The notes beneath the pieces are model-generated. The model ran no database searches. It saw only the letters and a program-made list of their open reading frames with translations, and was not told where the DNA came from. Made by a program: the position numbers and the translations under genes. From Lithobates sylvaticus (Eukaryota > Chordata > Amphibia > Anura > Ranidae), in contig CM053034.1 in assembly GCA_028564925.1 (NCBI GenBank), positions 155,965,705 through 156,029,704 of the forward strand: a stretch of DNA of 64,000 bases, read 5' to 3'. How positions within the stretch are numbered: the first letter of the stretch is position 1; each line of letters begins with the position of its first letter. Positions 31,325 through 40,335 of this stretch are shown here, piece after piece.

Positions 31325-32425
31325 AAACGATCCCCCACGTTGGGGTTTTTAGGCAGCGTACAATGAAGGGAAGTCAGAGTTTGTGAGTAAAAAAGTTGAC
31401 CATTTTATTAAAATTAAAAAATGATTAACATCATTGAGTTAGATTGCACTAGATTTGGTTTTTGGTTTGTTTTGCTGTTCAGTTTTTCAGATCCCTTGGG
31501 TAGTTGCACAGTTCCTTCCATACACTCAATCACTACATGCCTTGGTTATCCCACCTGGTCAGAACAATTGCATACAGAGGTTAACCAATTACCTCTCTTG
31601 CAGTTGCTCTAAACTGCTCTACACACCAAAACACCAAGCTACAACTTGACTTCTATTTTTCTTTAGACTCGGTCATTGGAGGCATCTGCGCGCTTTTGGG
31701 CTCTTCCCAGGTTGTTCCCTTTCCTCTAGTGTCCATGCTCGGCCAGCAGAACCAGTAGGAGGGGAACCCCAACGTGTGACTTCTCGCAAGGCGTACGGCG
31801 CCCCGTGACCCGGGTGGGAATCGGTGGAATCTGTCCGGTGTGCCCCAGAGGTGTGGACGACGTCCCTCTCCATGCTACAAACCCTCCAGTGGGAATATTA
31901 CATTTTCTACTTTCAGGATATACACTATTGTGGTAAATATAAATTCCAATATGCATTGTCACATGTAGCTCTGTATATCATATGAGCTTACTTTTACTCT
32001 GTAATTGTACTTACCACTAACATTGACATTCCATTCCTCTCTGTTTAGCAGACTTTCTTTCCCTCTGAGGAAGACCCTTTTGGGTTGAAACGCGTCAGGG
32101 ACAATTTCCCATATTTACGACAGATTGTTACTGTTGTTATGTGAATATTAGTCTGCCATTGTATATCCATGCTTTCTTTTATGTAAATGTATAGTTATTT
32201 GTCACTGTTCCCATTGGAGCTCATGTTCTAACTCAATGATGTTAATCATTTTTTAATTTTAATTTTAATAAAATGGTCAACTTTTTTACTCACAAACTCT
32301 GACTTCCCTTCATTGTACGCTGCCTAAAAACCCCAACGTGGGGGATCGTTTCCTTCCTCTGTTTTTGCCCTTTAGGGGTGAGCAGCACTCTTTTTTGACC
32401 TTCGGGTCTGTGTCTTTCTTTCTGT
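31325..32425 (+). mobile_element. Penelope-like element remnant with inverted 5' arm
   Basis: Flanked by an exact 14-bp duplication GGATTATGCTTATT (31311-31324 and 32426-32439). The first about 125 bp (31325-31450) is an inverted copy of the 3' region at about 32222-32362, a configuration typical of Penelope-like retroelements. The 3' end GCTGCCTAAAAACCCC followed by GGGGGA is shared with the element at 37153-39715. No coding region remains; a hammerhead motif lies at 32060-32101. Looks like a 5'-truncated, moderately old insertion. Confidence 0.7.
32060..32101 (+). ncRNA. Hammerhead ribozyme motif (type I, short stem III)
   Basis: Stem I TCCCT/AGGGA (32060-32064 with 32097-32101), core CTGAGGA (32065-32071, fitting CUGANGA), stem II GACCC/GGGTT with a TTTT loop, GAAA (32087-32090), palindromic CGCG (32091-32094), then TC, the expected cleavage position. 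Every conserved core base is present. Hammerheads with such minimal stem III are known in Penelope-like elements and can act as dimers. Confidence 0.75.
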
Positions 32426-32439
32426 GGATTATGCTTATT

Positions 32440-34190
32440 AACCTTGGTACCTCACTGTCTGCATGTTTCCAAGCTCTACTTGTTCCTGACTCTAATACAG
32501 TCTACAATTTGGTGCCTTCCTTTTGCTCAGCTGTTACCGGACCCGACTTGTGACTTGAATCTGATCATAAATGAAATTGGTGTATCCACAGTGTTCCACC
32601 AGTTGTAGCCCTGCTTATCCAATACCAACGCTTTCAAGTTCCATTCTTCAGTGTTTGTACTCTAGCACTTGTGCCATTCCATCACCCTTGCAGACCATAT
32701 CTTGTCTTTCAGGGGGTCTTGGACAGGAATTGTGCGAGAGACTACCTTCATCATCAATTTCATTTACTTTGCCTTCCCAAAAATCAGACCAGACAATTCA
32801 CATAACTAGCAATTCAGTTCACTGAATACAGTTGGAATAGGCATATAACTCCCCTTCATCAGCTATACAATCATTACATGGCATTGCAACAAGTCACAAT
32901 AGCATTTCTTGATTATTTGTAGGATTTTATTAAGCTATACTGTGGTGTCTCATGCCTTTAGCTTGTAACAGTTCCCAAATGAAGGCAAATGATTTGCCAG
33001 CAGTTCTGTATCACACTCCCGATCACATGATTGCTGTGATAGCCTGTGATTGGCTATCACAGTGATCACTCTGTAAAACCTGCCCCTGAATAGAGAAAAA
33101 GATACATGGGGGAACATTTATCCATCCTGTCCCAAGGTGAAACAATGCTAAGCAGGAGAAGTGAAACCCATTGTGAGGCAGATTTATTACAGGGCTAAAG
33201 TATGAGTCATAAATTTCTCCTGGCTAATCTAAAACCACAGTTGCTACTGAATGAAACCTGACACTGACAGCATCTTAAAGTGGTTGTAACTCTAATAAAG
33301 GCTTCCTATAAGGCATGATCTATAGCACAGTGCTTGTGCCATGTAATTTGTCCCTTGCTATGTTGTAATATACCTGGATGATCCTGCCTGTTCCTGTGTC
33401 TCCCTGTTTGTGCTGACCACAGTAATCATGGCTGCTGAGCCATGATACCATGGTCAATTTATGTGCCTTTTCTCATCTTGCTCTCTGCTGTGAGTCTCTC
33501 CCCTCTCCCCCTCCCTCCCTGCCTGTTAGCGTGAGAGGGGCTCTCCTCTCCACCCATCCCACCACTATTCAGCTACAATATGCAGCCAAAATACTTGTAT
33601 ACCTTCTGGATTGTGCAGTTATTAACTATAGTATTTGTGTTTTTATAAAATGAAAATGCTAAATACTTTTCCCACACCATCACTGTGCGGTCACGTGACT
33701 TGCCTCTGCTGGCCAGCTGATGTCACAAGGGAATCTCAGCCCCTCCTGATGCTATGCATAGATCGAGGAAGAAGTTCGGAGGGGGATCACGTGACCGCAC
33801 AGCTGCGATGTGAGAAAAGGTATTTAGCCTTTTCATTTAAAAAAAAAAAACACTCACTGTTGTTAGTAACTGCATAGTCCAGGGGGGATACCAGTAAAGT
33901 CACAGTGTAACTTTACAAATACTTTACTTATGCATCTGTTTAGAGTAGAAATCTGTCTTATCTTCAGTAATAAATCTGTCTTTGAATTTTGCAAACTGCT
34001 CTGCTTGGCTGACCAGGAATACAGATGTACAGGATTGTAACCCTTTCACAGAGACTTTGCTGAAGGCGAGGCAGCCTGATTTGTGACTAACTGTGTTGCT
34101 AATTTACTTATATTAAATATAATTATACTTAATTATAATAAATGTCCACGTCAGCAGGGATTGGCTGAATTTTGATCCATGTATGGGCGA
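32440..34190. other. Unclassified sequence, one partial TTAA-type element
   Basis: TTAAAGTGGTTGTAACTC at 33275 marks the left end of a TTAA-type element whose right end I could not fix. A pair GCGGTCACGTGACTTGCC / GGGATCACGTGACCGC (33689 and 33784) forms an inverted repeat with a central CACGTG E-box in each arm. No gene recognised. Confidence 0.4.
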
Positions 34191-34340
34191 GCTGGTTTTA
34201 CACAAGTTGATCTATCGATCAACTTGTGTACAACCAGCCTGTTGTTTTTTTCTCGAATAATCAGTGTACCCAGCTTGGGCCAGCAACACTACTCATTGTA
34301 TTCTGCCAGTGGCAAAGGCTCCCTGCTGGCAGAATACAAT
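34191..34340. repeat. Two adjacent hairpins
   Basis: 34191-34238 is a hairpin (GCTGGTTTTACACAAGTTG against CAACTTGTGTACAACCAGC). 34295-34340 is a second (ATTGTATTCTGCCAG against CTGGCAGAATACAAT). Probably a small palindromic MITE. Confidence 0.6.
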
Positions 34341-34463
34341 AGCTCAGGGATTCCCGACATTGAATGTATGGATGGGGGAATTGGCTAATTATTTTTTGTT
34401 CAAACTGCTGGTTGAATGAAAAAACATGAATCATGCATGGCCTGCCTTCGACTCACATGGAAC

Positions 34464-36062
34464 ACTAGGGGTGAGCCGAACACCCCCGTTCAGTTCGCAG
34501 CAGAACATGTGAACAGTAGAGTTGAGCGGACACCTGGATGTTCGGGTTCGGCAGGTTCGGCCGAACTTCAGAAAAAAGTTTGGGTTCGGGACCGAACTTG
34601 ACCCCGAACACCGAACCCCATTGAAGTCAATGGGGACCCGAACGGCTATAATAAAGTGTCGGCTCCCGTCCCCCTTAATACAGAGAACAGTCATTGAAGT
34701 CATTTATTTTTAAAAAGTTAGTCATAAAAAGTGTTTGGAGACCTGGGTCCTGCCCCAGGGGACATGTATCAATGCAAAAAAAACTTTTAAAAACGGACGT
34801 TTTTTCGGGAGCAGTGATTTTAATAATGATTAAATTGAAACAATAAATGTGTAATATTCCTTTAAATTTCGTACCTGGGGGTGTCTATAGTATGCATGTA
34901 AAGGGGCGCATGTTTCCCGTGTTTAGAACTGTCTCTGCAAAAAGTGTCATTTTTTGCAGAAAAGAAAGCTATTTAAAATCACTCGCGGCTATATGAATTG
35001 TCGGCTCCCGTAATACAGAGAACAGTCATTCATTGAAAGTCATTGATAAAAAAAAAGTAATTGATAAAAAATAAAAAAAAACAAAAAAAAAAAAGCGTAG
35101 GGGTCCCCCCAAATTCAATAACCAGGCCCTTCAGGTCTGGGATGGATATTAAGGGGGATCCCAGCCCAAAAAAAAAAATGGCGTAGGGTCCCCCTCAAAA
35201 TCCATACCAGACCCTTGAGGTCTGGGATGGATTTTAAGGGGAAACCCAGCCAAAAAAAATGGCGTGAGGTCCCCCTCAAAATCCATACCAGACCCTTATC
35301 CGAGCACGCAACCTGGCAGGCCGCAGGAAAAGAGGGGGGACGAGAGCGCCCCCCCCTCCCGCCTGAACCGTACCAGGCCACATGCCCTCAACATTGGGAG
35401 GATGCTTTGGGGGTCTAAGACCCCCAAAGCCTCTTGTCCCCATGTTGATGAGGACAAGGGCCTCGTCCCCACAACCGTGCCCGGTGGTTGTGGGGGTCTG
35501 CGGGCGGGGGGCTTATTGGAATCTGGAAGCCCCCTTTAACAAGGGGACCCCCAGATCCCGCCCCCCCCCTGTGTGAAATGGTAAGGGGGTACAAAAGTAC
35601 CCCTACCATTTCACCAAAAAAGTGTCAAAAATGGTAAAAATGACAGGAGACGGTCTTTGACAATTCCTTTATTAAAATCTTCTTCTTCTTTCTTCTGGTC
35701 TTCCTTTCTTCATCTTCTCCTTCCGGCATCTTCTTCTTCCATCTTCTTCTTCCTCCGATCCACTTCTTCTTGGCCTTCTCGTCCAGCATCGGTGTCTCTT
35801 CTGGGCCGCTCCGCGCAATGGGAGGCTCCCGCTGGGTGAGGCTTCTCTTGGGTATCTTCTTCCAGGGCGCCGGTATCTTCTTCCAGGGCGTCGGTCTCTT
35901 CTTGGGCCACTCCTCGCAATGGGAGGCTCCCGGTGTGTGAGGCTTCGCTTGGGCTGACAGTTCTTTTATAAACGGAGGGCGGGGCCACCTGGAAAACCCC
36001 GCCCCCCTCTGACGCGTGGGAACGTCATGGGGAGTTCCCTATGGCTTTCCCCACGTCACGTC
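34464..36062. mobile_element. Half copy of the fold-back hAT
   Basis: From about 34700 to about 36055 this equals the reverse complement of the right half of 13129-16063, ending just past the palindrome centre (GGCTTTCCCCACGTCACG). The left end has two stacked hAT-like starts, AGGGGTGAGCCGAACAC (34469) and TAGAGTTGAGCGGACACC (34517). The second arm is missing, so this copy is not a hairpin. Mirror open frames (35115-35381, 35264-35539) are shadows of the arm sequence. Confidence 0.7.
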
Positions 36063-36850
36063 AGCTATGCTGGCAAAACTCACAGCAAGGTGATGCAGGA
36101 TGATGCCATACCAGTGCTTGGTCAGCATAGGGAGGGATCTGTGGAGTCACATGCCAATTCTTAGCCAATCATGCTACTCCAGCCCTTCCCCTTTCCACTG
36201 CCACCAGATTTGGACAACTTTAAGCAGCAGTTCCAGAGGAGGAGGAAGTGGCTAAAATTACCCCTCTGCTCCTCTGAGTCACAGTGAGTTTTTTTTTCCT
36301 TTGCTTCAAGAATAGAAAGCAACAGAATGTATAGTCTGTATGTGATAGGGAGAGGGACAGCAGCATGGTAGGTTAGTTGTTTAGTGCAGGCAGCAGAGAG
36401 AGAGGGGAACAGGATCCGAGGAAGACATGCGCTTACGTTTCTACGCTTACTGTTCAGGTCCATCCTGACACTGGGCTGTGAAAGATCTTCATCATCAGAG
36501 GGACAGAACACAGACTTGCATTCCTTTAAACCAGCAGAAATCCTGTTTCTTACATTAGATCTCTACCTGGGAGAAAAGAATGCAAGGTCTGTGTGTTATG
36601 TCTCTCTGCTTCACCTTAAAGCCTTAGTGCTCATTCACACCCGTTTTGCTTTCTGGGGCGTGAGGCGACTTAGTTGCCCAGTGTGAACTATGCATAAGTC
36701 GCTGATCACCATCAATACCAGTATAAAACATTTTTTCCAGTATTTTCATCGTTTGTAGGCGCAGTAGCTTTCACAACGAGGGGGGGGGGGGGTGCAGTTT
36801 TCCATCTTTGCCCTGGGCACCAGATGACTTTGTCCCGGCACTGACTGCAA
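36063..36850. other. Unclassified non-coding sequence
   Basis: Includes a fragment resembling TTCACACCCGTTTTGC-type repeats near 36635 and a G run at 36779-36791. No gene recognised. Confidence 0.35.
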
Positions 36851-37076
36851 CTCCCTTCTCATTGGCTTACCTCTACATAGTCTATCACCCCTTCAATCCA
36901 TCATGAATGCTGCTGCCAGACTCATCCACCTTATTAATCGTTCTGTGTCTGCTACCCCTCTCTGTCAATCCCTCCACTGGCTTCCTTGGCCAAAGAATTA
37001 AATTCAAAATACTAACAACTACTTACAAAGCTATCCACAATTTAGCCCCCAGCTACATCACTAGCCTAGTCTCTAA

Positions 37077-37152
37077 ATACCAACCTACTCATTCTCTTCG
37101 TTCCTCTCAAGACCTGCTCTCTAGCTCCCTCATCACCTCCTCCCATGCTCGC
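37077..37152. repeat. Direct duplication flanking the Penelope-like element, left copy
   Basis: TAGTCTCTAAATACCAACC to CATGCTCGC is repeated at 39716-39794 with about four mismatches and a 3-bp indel. It is LINE sequence, so it behaves like an unusually long target-site duplication. Confidence 0.7.
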
Positions 37153-37169
37153 AGGAAACACGGTGCTCC

Positions 37170-37442
37170 ATGCAGAAAAGTTCCCACCCTACATTCTTAA
37201 AAAATTCTATTCCATATGGACAATACCTGCGGATACGCAGGAACTGTTCTGAGGACTCCCTTTTCCAACAAGAAGCACAAAACCTCCAAACCAGACTGCT
37301 AGCACGCGGTTATAGTCGCTCCTGCCTGGGTAAAGCTTACAATAGAGCAATGGCCCAATCACAAAGTGACCTATCGTCAAAGAAGGGAACTGGGAATGAC
37401 CCTGGTGTGGATCCAAGCAGGATCATCCTACGTTTCTCCTAA
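37170..37442 (+). pseudogene. Penelope-like reverse transcriptase, C-terminal fragment
   Basis: The 90-codon frame has PYGQYLRIRRNCSEDSLFQQ, then EAQNLQTRLLARGYSRSCLG and KAYNRA. These match the region just after the palm of Penelope-type reverse transcriptases (S-I-P-x-G-Q-x-x-R-x-x-R-N-C-S followed by F-x-x-x-A-x-x-L-x-x-R-x-L-x-x-G-Y). The catalytic YADD segment lies upstream and is absent because the element is 5'-truncated. Confidence 0.8.
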
Positions 37443-37571
37443 CAGCACAATAAAATCAGGAATATTATCCAAAAACATTGGAGCATACTCACAGATGATC
37501 CTAAAGTTAGTAATTTTATTTCAACCAGCCCCTCAATTACCTTCAGACGATCCACTTCGCTAAAGGACAAA

Positions 37572-38096
37572 TTGGTCCAAAGCGAGTTTAAGAATGAACA
37601 GAAAAGACTGAAACACTGTTCAATCCTCGGATCGTTTCCCTGTGGACACTGCTCCTGTTGCCAATACGTAAGACGCCAAAAAATCTTTCGTCTTCCAAAT
37701 GGGGAGATGTTTAGGCCCGCACATTTCACCAATTGTCAGACACGAGGAGTAGTATACCTCATGTCTTGCGAGTGTGGGGCATACTACGTCGGTAAGACGA
37801 AACAAGAATTCCACTGCCGGGTATCCAAACACATCTACAGCATGCAAATTGGGAATCATTATCTACCACTTGGCCCACATGTTGTGCTGACACACAACTA
37901 TAAGATGCCTACAGTATCCTTCACCGCTCTCGACCGGATCCACATTCCGGATCGAGGCGGTGATTGGAACAAAACTTTATTGCAACACGAACAGAGGTGG
38001 ATTTTTAAATTACAAGCCACCTCTCCCCCAGGACTCAATGAGTTGATTTCTTTTACCCCCTTTTTCAGGGGCTTTGTATCTGGGAAAACACAATAA
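37572..38096 (+). CDS. Penelope-like GIY-YIG endonuclease domain
   Basis: An uninterrupted 174-codon frame. Residues 24-30 are CGHCSCC, the zinc-finger-like cysteines that precede the nuclease in Penelope-like elements. Residues 59-76 are GVVYLMSCECGAYYVGKT, the GIY-YIG core (VVY ... YVG). R83 follows in the HCRVSKHI segment and E130 in HEQRWIFKL, the positions of the conserved arginine and glutamate. The C-terminus PPGLNELI also fits the family. The ATG used is internal to the original polyprotein, which began upstream, so this is a domain of a larger protein that nicks target DNA for integration. Confidence 0.85.
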   Translation: MVQSEFKNEQKRLKHCSILGSFPCGHCSCCQYVRRQKIFRLPNGEMFRPAHFTNCQTRGVVYLMSCECGAYYVGKTKQEFHCRVSKHIYSMQIGNHYLPLGPHVVLTHNYKMPTVSFTALDRIHIPDRGGDWNKTLLQHEQRWIFKLQATSPPGLNELISFTPFFRGFVSGKTQ

Positions 38097-38888
38097 CAAT
38101 ACAGCATTTTTTCCCGAATATTTGATGTTAGTGGATGTGATTGAATACCCCCTTTCCCTTCCCCTGATCTCTTTTTCGCCAATATTCGAAAAAGATACGC
38201 AGATTTGTCAGTGTGTACAAATTGTGATTTTGCATTTCAGAGATTTCATGTTCATATTTATTTTATGCAATGTTTAAAACATTATTTTCATTGATATATA
38301 GTAATCATTATTGGTATTTACCAATTCTACAAGTTGGGTTAATTTTACCCATGGATGCTATATATCACATACCTACGATCGCATGATATTAAGGTTTCAT
38401 ATATATCTTTTGTTTTTGATGTTGTATTTTTAACCATTAAATTTAATTATTCCCTTTATAGCAGTTCTTTTCTGGTGGGTCCACTGCGCTCCCCTGAGTG
38501 TGGTTCTCGGATCGGGGGTATCCTGCGATGTGCCTTCCCAGCAAGGGGGGAGGAGCCAACATCCACCTGGGCTCCTCCCTGATATTTCCCCATCAGACGT
38601 CCAGGCTGGTCCTGTCCGTACTACTGGGGAACCTCCCCCTTGCCAGCGGCGTCCCTGTTCTCCCTCAGACTTTCCTGCCTATTGTGCAAGCGTGTGCGTG
38701 ACACGCGACGTCACGTCGTTACGACGAGGGGTGACGCAATTTCGGGGCCGTCAGGCTCTCACGAACGCTAGGGAGGCCACACGAGGCAGGCCGTCAGGCC
38801 GCCATGGCCTCCATGATGGATCAGCCCTTGGGGGGGTTCTGCACACCTGCCGCAAATTGGCATTGATTGGCACACACCCCTAATTTTG

Positions 38889-38902
38889 GGGTATAAATTC
38901 CA
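38889..38902 (+). promoter_or_regulatory. TATA-like promoter motif in the Penelope-like element
   Basis: GGGGTATAAATTCC lies about 500 bp upstream of the hammerhead motif in the 3' untranslated region, where the repeated terminal segment of this family is expected to contain its promoter. Confidence 0.35.
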
Positions 38903-39390
38903 AAGACAGTGGAGTATTAGTTCATCTCCACTGGAGGGTCAGCGACACATGCAGCTCCTGCATAGTGAGTATACAATATGACCATGGCTTTGCACAGTCC
39001 TTGTAATTTTATATACTTAACATATGGTCAGTTGTTTAAAACCGGCCAGATACACATCTTCACTCATTGTTATAATTATTTATTTTAGACTGGCAAACTC
39101 TGTTTGTATTTTTGTATTTTTTGCTGCAGGTGTGGTTTATCCCCCATTTGACCACCGTTTTGATCCACTAGGGAGGTCAACTATAGTGTCACATTGTTTG
39201 ATTACTGCTCCAGCCTGGGTCGCACAGGTGGGGAGTGCCTTAGGACCACCCAGAGAGAAGGGAAGCTTTTAAAGGATCTCCATGTGGGAAATACTTTTGT
39301 CCTACTATATGGTATTTTTTTTTTCTTTACTGTATAGAAACAATTATGACATGTACCTGCAATGTATTCATCTATTTCAGCAGACTAAAT

Positions 39391-39436
39391 CCTCTGAAGA
39401 AGACCCTTGTGCATTTTTGGGTTGAAACGCGTTAGG
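39391..39436 (+). ncRNA. Hammerhead ribozyme motif (type I, short stem III)
   Basis: Stem I CCT/AGG (39391-39393 with 39434-39436), core CTGAAGA (39394-39400), stem II GACCC/GGGTT with a longer loop, GAAA (39424-39427), CGCG (39428-39431), then TT. All conserved core positions fit. It is a homologue of the motif at 32060-32101. Confidence 0.7.
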
Positions 39437-39715
39437 CTTACTTTCCTACTATTAATGTTGTTATGAAAGTTTTGTCTGCTGGTGTATTTTCAGATCAGTT
39501 TTAATTTCCTACTGGAGCTCATGTTTTAATCATCATGTCATGTTTTTGGTATTATAAATAAACTACTATTTTTTCATTTAAACTTTGCTTCAACAACTCT
39601 TTTTACCTTGCTGCCTAAAAACCCCACTTTGGGGGAATCCTTCCTTGACTGATCCTTTCAGGGTGAGCAGCAACCTTTCCACCACTCTGTGTGTCCTTTC
39701 TCTGATAGTCTCTAA

Positions 39716-39794
39716 ATACCAACCTACTCATTCTGTTTGTTCCTCTCAAGACCTCCTGCTCTCTAGCTCCCTCATCACCTCCTACCATGCTCGC
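39716..39794. repeat. Direct duplication flanking the Penelope-like element, right copy
   Basis: Right partner of 37077-37152. The LINE reading continues directly from here (CTCCAGGACTTTTCC). Confidence 0.7.
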
Positions 39795-39882
39795 CTCCAG
39801 GACTTTTCCAAAGCCTCTCCAATCCTATGGAATGCCATACCCCAATCTGTCCGCTTATCTCCTAGTCTATTATCTTTTAGAC

Positions 39883-40065
39883 CAGTGGTCATCAACCTTG
39901 TTCTCAGGGCCCACTAACAGGCCAGGTTTTATGTATTACCTTGGGGAGATGCAGGTTAGAATACTGCAATCACTGAGCAACAAATTATATCACCTGTGAT
40001 GTATTTCAGTTATCTTGCAAACCTGGCATGTTAGTGGGCCCTGAGGACAGGATTGATGACCACTG
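39883..40065. mobile_element. hAT MITE, CAGTGGTCATCAACC ends (183 bp)
   Basis: Terminal repeats CAGTGGTCATCAACC and its complement, with an exact 8-bp duplication TTTTAGAC (39875-39882 and 40066-40073). Inverted sub-terminal GGGCCCACTAACA blocks. It interrupts the LINE coding end. Confidence 0.9.
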
Positions 40066-40335
40066 TTTTAGACGATCCCTGAAAACCCTTCTCTTCAGAG
40101 AAGCCTACCCTACCCACACCTAACAACTGTTTTTTCATTTTCTCCATCAGCTCACCCCCCACAGTTATTACCTTTTTTGTTTCCACTTGACCCTCCCTTC
40201 TAGATTGTAAGCTCTAATGAACAGGGCCCTTCCTGTATTGATTTGTATTGTAAGTGTACTGTCTGCCCTCATGTTGTAAAGCGCTGCGGAAACTGTTGGC
40301 GCTATATAAATCGTGTATAATAATAATAATACTAG

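Larger units (their letters stand above)
37153..39715 (+). mobile_element. Penelope-like retroelement, 5'-truncated
   Basis: About 2.56 kb inserted into a LINE and flanked by a 76-79-bp direct duplication. In order: the end of a reverse transcriptase domain, a zinc-finger/GIY-YIG endonuclease domain, a GC-rich untranslated segment, a TATA-like GGGGTATAAATTCC at 38889-38902, a hammerhead ribozyme motif at 39391-39436, and a 3' end GCTGCCTAAAAACCCC. The general plan fits the Neptune/Poseidon type. It lacks most of the reverse transcriptase, so it cannot be autonomous. Confidence 0.8.
36850..40335 (+). mobile_element. L2/CR1-like LINE, 3' part, interrupted twice
   Basis: Pieces at 36850-37152, 39716-39882 and 40066-40335 follow the C-terminal end of an L2/CR1-type reverse transcriptase and its 3' tail. 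Recognisable words are MNAAARLIHLINRS, PLCQSLHWLP, FKILTTTYKAIHNLAPSYI, SLRSSQDLL and FSKASPILWNAIPQSVR. The 3' tail TTGTAAAGCGCTGCGG, GGCGCTATATAAAT and (ATA)n is characteristic of frog LINEs of this kind. The first gap is a Penelope-like element and the second a hAT MITE. 5'-truncated and no longer coding. Confidence 0.75.
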
